Part shown: piece by piece, positions 10,860 to 19,795 of the stretch
Layout: each line of letters opens with the position of its first letter
Position numbering within the stretch: the stretch's first letter is position 1
Assembly: GCF_002994745.2 (NCBI RefSeq)
Contig: NC_037094.1
Location: 22,421,001-22,485,000, forward strand
Reading direction: 5' to 3'
Length of the DNA: 64,000 bases
Source of the DNA: Rosa chinensis
Taxonomy: Eukaryota; Streptophyta; Magnoliopsida; Rosales; Rosaceae
Made by a program: the position numbers and the translations under genes
Notes under the pieces: generated by a model
What the model was told of the DNA's origin: nothing
The model's input: the letters and a program-made list of their open reading frames with translations, nothing else
Database searches by the model: none

Positions 10860-11933
10860 TCACTCTAGATCATTTTCTTGATCTTCTTGTTCCACATAGT
10901 GAGCTTCTCTTGCTTCACAATATGCTTTGTAGGCGGTGACAAGTTCTTCACGAGCTCTACAAATGTGTGCCCAATGCTCAGACACTCCACGTCGAGAACA
11001 TACATCTCTTTGCTCAAACTCCATTGATTGAGGCGCTTTGAAAGCGTCATTTAGATGGCTCTTAGTGTTGGTGGCGCCACCAACATGGCCAGAGGCGTTG
11101 CCTCCGTCTCTCTTTCCACGTTGACCTTTTTGGTTCCGTGTTCGCCTATTTTGGCGGTTACATTCCCAAGTAGAGCGATTATATGGAGCAGAACGTCCAA
11201 ATGTATCCCTAAGATTAGGGTTTCGCTCTTGGCGCCCTTTCTTTGGGGCGCGACTATAATTGGATTCCGGAATATGTTCTGTTCCCACGGATCTCGAATT
11301 ATAGTTCTTAACAAGGATGTTATCATGCTTTTCAGCGACATTCATAACTTCAATGAGTTCATGAAACCTTGTGATTCGTCTTGCAGTAACATCGATTCGA
11401 TAGTTCTTAGCAACCATCAATGCAGAGACGGGGAAAGTAGAGAGAGTCTTCTCAATCAACATCGCATTTGTGATCTCTTTACCACAGAATTCCATGAAGG
11501 ATTTAATGCGAAGTGCTTCCGAGCTGTAGTCAAGAACTGACTTGAAATCACAGAAGCGGAGGCTATGCCATCTCACTTCTAGGTCAGGAAGCAGGGAGTC
11601 ACGGACGTTGCCAAATCTTTCTTCGAGTGAGACCCACAGCCTTCTGGGGTCTTCTTCATTCATATACTCGTACTGGAGCGAATCATCCATATGACGAGTC
11701 ATTAGGATGATGGCTTTCACCTTATTTGCCTCTAAGGCTGCTCTATTTGCTTCCAAAGCTTGAGCTTGCTCAACAGTTATCACGTCCTGGCTAGGCTCGA
11801 GAATCATATCCAAGATTCCTACAGCCTTGAGATGCTGGCGGATATCACGAACCCACCTGTGATATCCAGAGCCAGTTGTTCCCAATGGAGCAAAGTCCAA
11901 TTTGTTCAGGTTACTCATCCTGAAAGAGAACAA
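10860..11933 (-). CDS. Copia-1 gag polyprotein
   Basis: An open frame of 357 residues. It contains a UBN2-type Copia gag core (about 1-210: GYHRWVRDIRQHL, EEDPRRLWVSLEERF, SVLDYSSEALRIKSFMEFCG), a basic linker (about 215-290) and a decayed CCHC zinc knuckle (CSRRGVSEHWAHIC). The second cysteine of the knuckle is arginine, so zinc and RNA binding is probably impaired. The natural start may be the inner methionine at residue 6 (MSNLNK). It lies about 970 bp downstream of the 5-prime LTR. It forms the capsid of the retroelement particle. The same protein in Copia-2 keeps a canonical knuckle. Confidence 0.85.
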   Translation of the reverse strand: MFSFRMSNLNKLDFAPLGTTGSGYHRWVRDIRQHLKAVGILDMILEPSQDVITVEQAQALEANRAALEANKVKAIILMTRHMDDSLQYEYMNEEDPRRLWVSLEERFGNVRDSLLPDLEVRWHSLRFCDFKSVLDYSSEALRIKSFMEFCGKEITNAMLIEKTLSTFPVSALMVAKNYRIDVTARRITRFHELIEVMNVAEKHDNILVKNYNSRSVGTEHIPESNYSRAPKKGRQERNPNLRDTFGRSAPYNRSTWECNRQNRRTRNQKGQRGKRDGGNASGHVGGATNTKSHLNDAFKAPQSMEFEQRDVCSRRGVSEHWAHICRAREELVTAYKAYCEAREAHYVEQEDQENDLE

Positions 11934-12315
11934 GAAATTAGGGTTAGTTTCGGAGCGAAAAAGGCTACCACGAAAAACTCATTAAATTTATGAGCGTAGT
12001 CGCTTCCAAGAAATTAGGGATTTTTCTGAGCGTAGTCGCTTCCAAGAAAATCTTATTCCAAGAGGGGTTTTGGATTAAATCGAAACAACGATGTATGCGG
12101 TCGATCATTTTCTTCTCAACAAACTCTAAGTTTGGAGGACTCTACAAGCTCCAAGCTTGGAGTGAGCACGAACCTCCACAGTTCGGCTATTGGTCTCCCC
12201 TATGAAGAAGAAAGGGGGGTAGAAGAAGAGATTTTGGAAGTCCCCGAGAAAAGAAGAAGAAATAAATAAAAAAAACTTCAAAAACGGGAACTTTTAGAAA
12301 AATTTACCTTAAAAA

Positions 12316-12610
12316 AAATGTCGCCGGAAGTTACTGTAGCTGCCGGAGTTACTGTAGCAGACCGGAAAAATACTGCAGCTGACCGGAAGTTACTGTAGCT
12401 GACCGGAAAATTCGCCGGAAACTGGCCGGAAAAATCGCCAGAAATTGGCTGGAAAGTCGCCGGAAAATAGTTGACCGTTGACCGGAGTTGACCGATGACC
12501 GCTGACCGTTGACTGCTGACTGTTGACCGATGACGTGGCAGTGGGTCAGTGTGCTGACGTGGCAGTGCTGATGTGGCAGTGGGTCCTCCTGCTGATGTGG
12601 AAGTGGGCCT
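12316..12610. promoter_or_regulatory. TGAC-rich repetitive leader of Copia-1
   Basis: The untranslated leader between the 5-prime LTR and gag has irregular short repeats: GACCGGAA/GCCGGAA units, then nine TGAC cores within 12471-12536 (TTGACCG, TTGACTG), then repeated TGACGTGGCAG and TGATGTGG units. TTGAC[C/T] is the WRKY W-box core and TGACG is the TGA/bZIP core. Whether these act as binding sites is inference; the clustering is directly visible. Confidence 0.45.
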
Positions 12611-12902
12611 GCATCAGTGGGCCTCTACCATGGGCTTGGGCTTCTGCTTCTTGGGCTTCTGGGCTTCCTTTCCCTTTTTTTTTTCTTTTCTTTTCTTTTC
12701 TGCCGGTTTTCTTCAGGATATTTAGTCGGCCGGTTCACGCACTTTTAGGCCGGTTTTCTCACTTTTTCTTCCGGTTCCAGAATCTTTGACTTGAGAGGCT
12801 TCTTCTACCAAAATTTGGTGGAAATCGGAGGTCCGGAAGATGGTGAACCGGTGGAATATTTGCTGCTAGTTGTTTTAGGGTTAGGGCTTCGTGCTGATAA
12901 CG

Positions 12903-13120
12903 TGTTGTAGAGAAACTGAATTTGAGAGGAATTTGCTGTGTATTCTCATTGATAATAGGGGCCTCTTTATATAGAGGATTACAATGCATAGAATCTCAAT
13001 CATACAAGGAAAGTAATTCTACATTGATTAGGATTCTAGATCCTTCTAATTAAATCCTATTACCACTAGGTCAAGTAACCTAGAGTTTGGGCTAAACACA
13101 AATTAGGTTTTCCTTCAACA
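12903..13120 (-). repeat. Copia-1 5-prime LTR
   Basis: 218 bp, starting TGTTGTAGAG and ending TTCCTTCAACA on the + strand. A minus-strand TATA-like box (CTATATAAAG, complement of 12965-12974) lies within a short palindrome. Confidence 0.9.
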
Positions 13121-13358
13121 AATACTAATTTATTACTATTTTGACTTTGTTCTCTTATTTTATTAGTTCTTTATAAACTGAATATTATTGTTTTTATTTT
13201 TTAAAATATAAACCTGACAATCACGTGGTGGGTTTATAGAGTGGGAGGATTAGTATATTATTTAATTAATAAATATTAGTGTCTGCCGAAAAGCTCCGGT
13301 GGGGGGGGTTCCAGATCCCGTCAGACTGAATGATGACGGGTCCGCCCCTGCACTTAAG

Positions 13359-13936
13359 CCATTTAAAACATTTAATTGACAAAATGCATGAAATTTTGAA
13401 ATAATAGTACATTAGTTCACCACTTAACCCATTCAAGATGTTAAACCCCTAAATATTTAAAATAATACTTACTTTTAATGGATCTTGTATATAAATTTCA
13501 TAAAACCAAACTCGATCATTTTAATAAATGGGTTACACTAGTAGATTTCGTGTTAGTGGGTTACACTAGTAGATTTTGACATGCAAGTGACCATTTATGA
13601 AATAGGTCTTGGCAGGTTGACATGAAAATGACCCGCTTTTTAATATTGCGGGTTCAACCAATTTTATTTCGTGTGGGTTTCAAGTCGTATTATTAGATCG
13701 TGTCAGAATTGACAACCCTAATAGAATAGTATCCTTTGGATGAAATTTTTTTTCTCAATAATCCATGTGTTTACTTACCTAAAATGAATAAAAAACAAAA
13801 TCTTAGAGGAATTGTATGAAATTGCATACCCCCATCAATAACCACCCATCAATAACTACATTATGCATACACAGTACAACATAATGTATACACACTATCA
13901 ATAACTACATGAGGCATACACACTATAATCAAAAAT
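13359..13936. other. Tail of outer hAT element and intergenic DNA
   Basis: Up to 13720 this is the right part of the outer hAT. From 13721 to 13936 it is AT-rich, with imperfect repeats of 'CATCAATAACTACAT...GCATACACA' (about 13830-13925). No coding frame. Confidence 0.5.
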
Positions 13937-13946
13937 AAAAATAGAA

Positions 13947-14360
13947 GGGAGAGGCTCTAATGAGGACCTTTAGAATGAGGACTTTTTAATCAGTGGTTAT
14001 AAGACCCACTTTTCGATTACATTTTGTCAAATCAACAATTAGATGTTCAAATATGCATGAGTTTATCACTTTTAATAATTTTCTTCCAAATTACTAATTG
14101 TTAAGGTACCGAACTAGATCACATCAATGGATGAACCCAATCTGTCAAACTTGAACTTTTCATGGTCCTAAATGACAAATTACGATTATCAATAAACGAT
14201 TTTCAATTTAATAATTAAAAATGTGCATAAATGAGCTACTCACTACTCATTTATATCTAAACATCTAACGATCGATTTACTAAAATATGATTGAAAAGTG
14301 GGTCTCACAACCGTTGATTAAAAAGTCCTCATTTTAATGGTCATTTTTAAAGTCCCGCCC
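13947..14360. mobile_element. MITE with about 70-bp terminal inverted repeats
   Basis: A 414-bp element. The left end (GGGAGAGGCTCTAATGAGGA) pairs with the right end (complement GGGCGGGACTTTAAAAATGA); pairing is strongest over AATGAGGACTTTTTAATCA and GACCCACTTTTC. A 10-bp direct repeat, AAAAATAGAA, flanks it at 13937-13946 and 14361-14370. The length fits a Mutator-like MITE. No coding capacity. Confidence 0.8.
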
Positions 14361-14454
14361 AAAAATAGAATCCTAAAGACTATAATAAACAACAAAACCT
14401 AACCTAAATACTCAATTTGACAAGAGTGAAAGATGTGATTTCAGTGGCTAGCTT

Positions 14455-14459
14455 ACTTA
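14455..14459. repeat. Target duplication of solo LTR, left
   Basis: ACTTA, matched at 16154-16158. Confidence 0.8.
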
Positions 14460-16153
14460 TGTTGAGTCACAAATTACTTATGCAATTGTGCCCCATAATT
14501 ATGAAAATTGATTTGTCTTCCACTCCATTTTACCCTTTTTAATCCATTTCCTTTTATTTGTAGGAAACCTTGCATTGAGAATAAAATGACCATTTGAGGC
14601 TTGAAATGCGGAGATTTGAAGCTAGGAGAAGAAGACAAGAAGATTGGAAGAAAATTGCAAATCGACTTTTCCGTCGATTTTTCCGGCGACTTTTCAGGCA
14701 AACTTTTCCGGCGGGCCGCCACTCATGGAGGGTCTTTTCTCCAGCAAAGGAGGACCATAGTTGTGAAAATATCCCATCACTTGAAATTCCAATATCTCCC
14801 TACACCTTGTCCTTTTGTCACCTTGTCTATTTGGGACCATTTGGGGGACAAGGTGTAAGAGCATCTCTTGCACACTTTGGGACCAAGGAGGACACACATA
14901 GCTGATCAAGGGGAGGCCAAAGTGAATTATTCAGAATGCTTGACTCCATTCAATCATCTTCATCCTATCCAAGATCCATTTTTCTCTCTAGAGAAGAGAC
15001 CACCATCTCCACCACAAAAACCACCATCTCCACCTCTAAAACCTCCATTTCCACCACTACATCCTCCATTTCCTTCACCACTCAACACCACAACTCATCT
15101 TATAGATCCCAAATTTCACTATTCTCACCAATATCAAGAGCTTGGAGCAAGGAGAAAGAGGTGACTACCACCACATCATGTTCTTGGAGACCCATCTCCA
15201 CCACCTCTTCCGGCATCATCAATAGTCACCCTTTACTCCCTATCTCTTTATGTATTTGATGTTTAATAGAATGTTGAAGCTTGTGTATCTAGCTATGTGT
15301 GAGTAGTGAACTAGTTGGGGCTAGGGTTGAAAGCCCTAGCCAAACTAGCTTGGATTGATGCTTTTGTTTATAAATTGATGCAAATTCATGTTGTCATTCT
15401 CACATGCTAAGTCAATAGTTGAATGCATTACTTAGACCTAATCAATTTGAGTTATGTGTTTGCCATGACATGAAGTTTTTCCTAGAGATTGATTACCTTT
15501 AGGCAAAAAGGGAGCATGAAAGCACACCATGTATGCATGTGAGGGTAGTGAGCTAAAATCACCTAGAGATAGGATTGGTTTGCTTGCTTGGTTACCTAAA
15601 CTCTAAGCTTTATGCATTTAGGGGCAAAGGATTGAGACCTATCCGGTAATTGAATTTGTCTCTAGGTAGTTAGCTCTAGACTTATCCGGTTAGAGTTAAT
15701 AAAATGAAAGGGGTTTAAGCCTTAGTAGTCCTATCCGGATGCTAAGAGGGTAGTTGGACAATTAGCTTTGCATCATTCATATTCAATTGCTTTAATGCTT
15801 GCAAGGGAGGCAAAAGGTGAAACCCGATGCCCTAACTCCCATCCATTTGATAACAACTTGTTTTGTTTAACTTAGTTTATATTACTTGCTTTCATTGTTT
15901 CAATTTCAATAGAAACCAATCTCAAAATCAAAATCAAATCTCTACACACCATCTTGCACATACTCACCATGAACTTTGGTTCACTTGTGAGCCTTTGTTT
16001 GTGATTGTATATTTGCATATTCTTCTAGTTTTTCCTTAGGTTTTCCCTAGCTAGGAAAGGATTTACCAATCCTCGTGGGTTCGACATCCTTACTTAATCC
16101 CCCTATTCTATAACTTGTACCTCTTGCACTTGAGGGTGGCTTTAATGCTAACA
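14460..16153 (+). mobile_element. Solo LTR, probably Ty3/Gypsy (Athila/Tat-like)
   Basis: A 1,694-bp TG..CA unit (TGTTGAGTCACAAATT ... TTTAATGCTAACA) flanked by a perfect 5-bp duplication, ACTTA, at 14455-14459 and 16154-16158. There is no internal domain and no second LTR, so it is a solo LTR left by LTR-LTR recombination. The length and a late 'CCTCGTGGGTTCGACATCC' segment resemble LTRs of Athila/Tat-type Gypsy elements; this class assignment is tentative. The orientation is inferred from that segment lying near the 3-prime end. A proline-rich open frame (14868-15164) within it is unlikely to be a gene. Confidence 0.8.
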
Positions 16154-16158
16154 ACTTA
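16154..16158. repeat. Target duplication of solo LTR, right
   Basis: ACTTA, matched at 14455-14459. Confidence 0.8.
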
Positions 16159-16556
16159 CTCAAAAGCTAGTAGTCGAAATACCAAAAGGCAGGGCAAAAT
16201 GAGTTGAGAGTCGGGCCTTAAAGTCAAGTCCTCTAATTTTATTTTATTTTTATTATTTTTTATTTGAGCTAGGAAGGACATGATAATATTTTTTTTTTTG
16301 ATCGAAATAGGTCAGCCATTTCATTAAATTCAGCAAGCAGTACAAAAACGAAACACCCCTATGGGGTCGACAGAAAGAATCGTTCCTCAGAACCTCCCTA
16401 AACCCTATTCTAGAAGAATAAAATCCCGAAAAGTCCCTAGTACACCCACCTTTTAGGAAGTCCACGCACCATTATTCTAACAAAAACCAAGAAAACCTCG
16501 AAGCAGACATAAAATGGATTCAACTAAGGCACTGGTTTTTGCGACCCAAAAAGAAA

Positions 16557-17105
16557 TTAAACTAAACTAGCTATAGAAGGTGACGCATCACCTTCCACCT
16601 GTCCCTCTGCTTCAGAAGGCATCACCATCTGAACTGCCTCACCCTCATCCATCAAATGTTTGCCACGACGCTTATACCTTCGAAGCTTTTTCACTTCTTG
16701 TTCATCTGCATTCTTAATTCTGTTTTTACTCCCCTTGGGACGCCCAATCTTCTTCTTCTTTGGCGAAACCACCAACTTACCATTTTTATACTGCAGGACC
16801 AAAGAAACATTCTCCTCCTCTTCAAGCTTTGAGTCTGGAAGAGCCAAAGACTTCTTACCAAATCGAGCCAATCTAGTCGCCGCTTTTCTTTTCCTTCCAA
16901 CTGGCACCACTTGAAGGGAGGAGAACTCCACCCTAGCAGCCTCTTTACCAGTCCCTACCGAGGCAGGAAACAGATCCAATGATTTCAAGTAAACCTCAGT
17001 TGGGATGATGGGAAGTGGAATAGCAGTGTTCAATCCCTTTGCTAATGTGATACCGACCAAAACCTGGTCCAGCAATAGGGGCTTACCCAACATCTTGGAG
17101 CTCAA
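16557..17105 (-). pseudogene. C-terminal part of LINE ORF1 with AT-hook-like motif, out of frame
   Basis: A 182-residue minus-strand frame overlapping the end of the preceding frame by 4 bp. Its listed start is TTG, so it probably lacks its own initiator; the first internal ATG is five residues in. It is lysine- and arginine-rich and contains KKKKIGRPKGSKNR, an AT-hook-like motif. The related LINE relic at about 44.46 kb carries a similar motif (RGRPLGSKNK), so this region belongs to the LINE protein. Most likely it is the C-terminal half, separated by a frameshift. Confidence 0.6.
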
Positions 17106-18058
17106 ACCCCTTGAGCGGACGCCACGACATGGCTACCAGCAGTAGTAGCAGAGAAACCCGATGCCTGCTCAAGTGTAACCAGAGCATGACAATTCCGATC
17201 AGCCCCGGTCTCCATCCCCAACCCCATACCAGAAATATCCAAGGGATTAGGGCTAACATCTACCCCCGAAGTCAAGGACAAGCCAGCCAACGCCGTCGCC
17301 GGTGGGTTAGCCTGAATTTCCTCCTTCTCCTTAATCAGCATCTTATCACAACCTAGGGCATCATGAACAAATAACCCGCAATCACGACAAAAGCCCTTGA
17401 CTTTCTCAAAGATAAAAGTGAGCTCCGGTTTCACAACTAGAGAGAATTCAAAAACCTTCCAGACACGAATCCGTCGACGGACATCAAAAGCAATCTTAAT
17501 TCTCTGTTCTTCGTCCTTTCTTTTTAGAGCGGTAGGATCCAACCGGAGCACCCTTCCAAGCGTCGATCCCACCATGGACAACGCCGTCTTATTTCTCAGA
17601 GCAAAAGGTAGCCCCTTAACCGCAACCCAGGTTTCCATCATGTTCAAAGGCACCTCCTCCACTGGACTCAGGCCGTCATACTCTCCCACCACCAACATGG
17701 TGTTTCGATAGAACCAGGGTCCCCCATGCAAAATCCTATTGTGTATAGCCTCACTCTCGAACTGGAAAACAAAGCGATCTCCTGCATCCTGAATAGTGAG
17801 CCCTGCCCTGATATGCCAGATGGTGGATATGGTGCCTTTGAATCCCGGCAACGTTGCTTTTGGTGCCAACAACCGCCCTACCATATACCAATTGCCATCC
17901 TGAAAAGCAGCAGCCCCTGCCGCCCCCAAAGAAACCAGTGTTGAATCCGAACATGTCACCACCGTAGCATGACCTTCCATCACGTCTGCCATAGTATGGA
18001 GAGTGAAAATGATCGAGATAGATGAGTTTTTGGAGATTTTGTCGATGTAGGAATACAC
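17102..18058 (-). CDS. LINE ORF1-type protein, DUF4283 plus zinc knuckle
   Basis: An open frame of 318 residues. The likely initiator is the methionine at about residue 22 (MADVMEGH), preceded by leader sequence. Residues about 45-215 form a DUF4283-type domain (FQDGNWYMVGRLLAPKATLP, ILHGGPWFYRNTMLVVGEYD, METWVAVKGLPFALRN). Residues about 228-240 form a zf-CCHC_4-like knuckle (CRDCGLFVHDALGC). In plant L1-type LINEs this protein binds the element RNA in the ribonucleoprotein. The frame stops at 17102, and a second frame in another phase continues at once, so the protein appears interrupted by a small indel. There is no host-gene context. Confidence 0.75.
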   Translation of the reverse strand: MYSYIDKISKNSSISIIFTLHTMADVMEGHATVVTCSDSTLVSLGAAGAAAFQDGNWYMVGRLLAPKATLPGFKGTISTIWHIRAGLTIQDAGDRFVFQFESEAIHNRILHGGPWFYRNTMLVVGEYDGLSPVEEVPLNMMETWVAVKGLPFALRNKTALSMVGSTLGRVLRLDPTALKRKDEEQRIKIAFDVRRRIRVWKVFEFSLVVKPELTFIFEKVKGFCRDCGLFVHDALGCDKMLIKEKEEIQANPPATALAGLSLTSGVDVSPNPLDISGMGLGMETGADRNCHALVTLEQASGFSATTAGSHVVASAQGV

Positions 18059-18155
18059 GAGAAACCCTAGCAGAGACGGCTAGGTCAGAGAAAAAAATTT
18101 AGGATATGTCTATGCAATGTTGTCAGGAAGGACATGATAATATGAAAGCCCTTAA

Positions 18156-18919
18156 AGCATCTTTAGTAGGCTCTCTATTTTGATTGCTTAACTATTTTGC
18201 AGAGCATGTTTAGCTTTTTATCTATTTTAGTAGCTCCTAAGAGCATCTTTAGCAATGCTAGCCATTTTTGAGTCAATTTTTAGCTAAAGTAGCTAAAAAG
18301 TTATTTTAGCTAAAGTAGCTAAAAAGTTATTTTAGCTAGCCATTTTAGAATTATGTCTACATCAATGCTCTCTATTTTAGCTAGTTTTGAATTTATATTA
18401 TTTTTTAAATGAAGATTAAATAGTTTAAATATATTTATAAATTACATAAAACAACTTAAAGGGAATGTTTTAAATTATAGAGAGCCTCATCCCGCTCTCT
18501 ATATTTAGGAGCGAGATAGCTAAAAGTTATAATAGAGAGCCACTTAGGAGTCTAGTGCAGCTGCTAAAATAGATTAAAAGCTAAACATGCTCTCTAAAAT
18601 AGCTAAGAAGCCAAAATAGAGAGTCTGCTAAAAATGCTCTAAGTGGCTCTCTATTATAACTTTTAGCTATCTCGCTCATAAATATAGAGAGCGAGATGAG
18701 GCTCTCTATAATTTAAAACATTCATTTTAAGTTATTTTATATAATTTAAAAATACATTTAAACTATTTAATCTTTATTTAAAAAATAATATAAATTCAAA
18801 ACTAACTAAAATAGAGAGCATTGATGCAGACATATTTCTAAAGTGGCTGGCTAAAATGACTTTTTAGTTATTTTGGCTAAAATTTGACTAAAAAATGACT
18901 AGCATTGCTAAAGATGCTC
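18156..18919. mobile_element. Tourist-like MITE containing a second copy of itself
   Basis: The outer element has termini AAGCATCTTTAG and CTAAAGATGCTC with TTA/TTG at the flanks. A copy in the opposite orientation is inserted at 18241. The outer interior (GGCTCTCTATTATAACTTTTAGC, GAGAGCGAGATGAGGCTCTC) is the reverse complement of that of the inner copy. A third copy is at 62810-63182. No coding capacity. Confidence 0.75.
18241..18639. mobile_element. Tourist-like (PIF/Harbinger) MITE, inner copy
   Basis: A 399-bp element starting GAGCATCTTTAGCAATGC and ending TGCTAAAAATGCTC, with TAA duplicated at 18238-18240 and 18640-18642. A 3-bp TAA/TTA duplication and GAGCATCT termini are typical of Tourist-like MITEs. 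It contains a local 28-bp tandem duplication (TTTTAGCTAAAGTAGCTAAAAAG... at 18279-18330). Confidence 0.8.
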
Positions 18920-19373
18920 TTGGTGGCATTTTCTTTCATCAACCACTTTGGTAAACTATTTTGGCGATTACAAAACTTCTCATACTATAATATGTGCCTT
19001 GAGGTTGTATATGGTGTGAGATTGTATATATTGATAAGAATTTTTCATGTTTTCTTATTCTTTTGGGTAATATGCAAGGCAGTTCTTTAATGTACTTTAC
19101 TTTCTAGTGATTTTCTACTCGTTAGGCTGAAAAAGCATGCCAGTTTGTTACTTCGAGAGCTTAGGCTCTAGTGTATGCATTTCATGGTAGTGACCCAATA
19201 CAGTCGTGCGAATATATAAATATTCACGCCCAAAAAAAAATTTGACAAAGTAGTATGTTATCCGAGGAAAATTTATGAATCCTTTTTCCCCTATCTCTAG
19301 CTACTTTTGGGTTTCATTTTAAAATCAATTGCAAACCATCTGCTATAGGTTGTAACGATCCGAACTCTCCCAC
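18920..19373. other. Intergenic, nothing recognised
   Basis: T-rich sequence with one short + frame (18905-19090) without family resemblance. Confidence 0.4.
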
Positions 19374-19382
19374 TACATGATG

Positions 19383-19786
19383 GGAAATTCTAGTGTAGTG
19401 GTGGGTATCTCATACCCACATTTACAAAAGTGAGAACAAATTTTGTTGTCAAAGTTGTAATTTGAGTCCTACTTTGTGTAATCTTAGTTCTAATAATGGT
19501 AATTACACCTCTTATGACATTTTACAAGTTTTTGAACAAATTCGTTGTCAATGTTGTAATCTTAGTTCCAATAATGGTAATTACACCTCTTACGACATTT
19601 TTACAAGCTTTTGAACAAATTCGTTGTCAATGTTGTAATTTTTGTTTAACTATATGTAAATAGTGTAAATGAATATGGTAACTTTTGTTCTCAATGTTGT
19701 AATTTTGGTTCAAATACTTGTAAATTTTTGTTCAAATAGTTGTAAATGAAGGTATCTCATACCCACCAGTACACTAGCTTGTCTCC
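19383..19786. mobile_element. Mutator-like MITE with internal tandem repeat
   Basis: A 404-bp element with inverted termini: left GGAAATTCTAGTGTAGTGGT then GGGTATCTCATACC; right GGTATCTCATACCCACCAGT then ACTAGCTTGTCTCC. A perfect 9-bp duplication, TACATGATG, flanks it at 19374-19382 and 19787-19795. Inside is an imperfect tandem repeat of about 80 bp (unit includes AATAATGGTAATTACACCTC; about 19476-19640). It lies about 800 bp upstream of the dioxygenase start codon, so it is close to that promoter. Confidence 0.85.
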
Positions 19787-19795
19787 TACATGATG

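Larger units (their letters stand above)
6927..13120 (-). mobile_element. Ty1/Copia retrotransposon Copia-1 (truncated 3-prime LTR)
   Basis: The element runs on the minus strand. The 5-prime LTR is 12903-13120 (218 bp, TG..CA). The 3-prime LTR is 6927-7067 and has lost its outer 77 bp or so. A purine-rich polypurine tract (complement of CTCCCCCTTGTG at 7068) precedes the 3-prime LTR, and TTATCAGCACGAAGCC, the presumed primer binding region, lies just inside the 5-prime LTR. The gene order gag, integrase, RT, RNase H identifies Ty1/Copia. Over 141 shared bases the LTRs differ once, so insertion is recent. Gag is open; pol is broken. It sits inside the hAT element 4041-13350. Confidence 0.9.
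4041..13350 (-). mobile_element. hAT transposon with decayed transposase, itself invaded
   Basis: Termini are CAGTGGCGGAACC on the left and GGTCCGCCCCTG on the right (complement CAGGGGCGGACC). A perfect 8-bp duplication, CACTTAAG, flanks it at 4033-4040 and 13351-13358; 8-bp duplications are typical of hAT elements. It contains a transposase remnant on the minus strand (4310-5970). The 5-prime part of that gene has been displaced by other sequence (5965-6926) and by Copia-1 (6927-13120). Confidence 0.85.
3840..13720. mobile_element. Outer short hAT element, split by a larger hAT
   Basis: The two parts, 3840-4040 and 13351-13720, make one element of about 570 bp. Its ends match the termini of the hAT-type element at 52922-53520: the left end contains GTTGTTAATGGGTTGGGTCG and the right end GTGTCAGAATTGACAACCC. 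No clean 8-bp duplication remains, so it is old. The DNA between 4041 and 13350 is a later insertion. Confidence 0.6.
16290..18125 (-). mobile_element. L1-type LINE insertion carrying ORF1 only
   Basis: A 1,836-bp retroposed unit on the minus strand. A T-tract at 16290-16300 is the poly(A) tail. A perfect 19-bp duplication, AGGAAGGACATGATAATAT, flanks it at 16271-16289 and 18126-18144. The 5-prime end carries a short leader (GCTAGGGTTTCTCG) like that of the LINE relic at about 40.7 kb. It encodes an ORF1-type protein split into two frames, followed by about 260 bp of 3-prime UTR. There is no endonuclease or reverse transcriptase. Both ends look complete, so it is an ORF1-only or internally deleted non-autonomous LINE. 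Confidence 0.85.

Noticed and set aside
11055..11540. + strand frame of 161 residues
   Set aside because: It is the antisense shadow of the Copia-1 gag.
14868..15164. Proline-rich open frame (extensin-like composition)
   Set aside because: It lies inside a solo LTR, has no signal peptide, and its composition follows from CCACCA/CCTCCA-type repeats.
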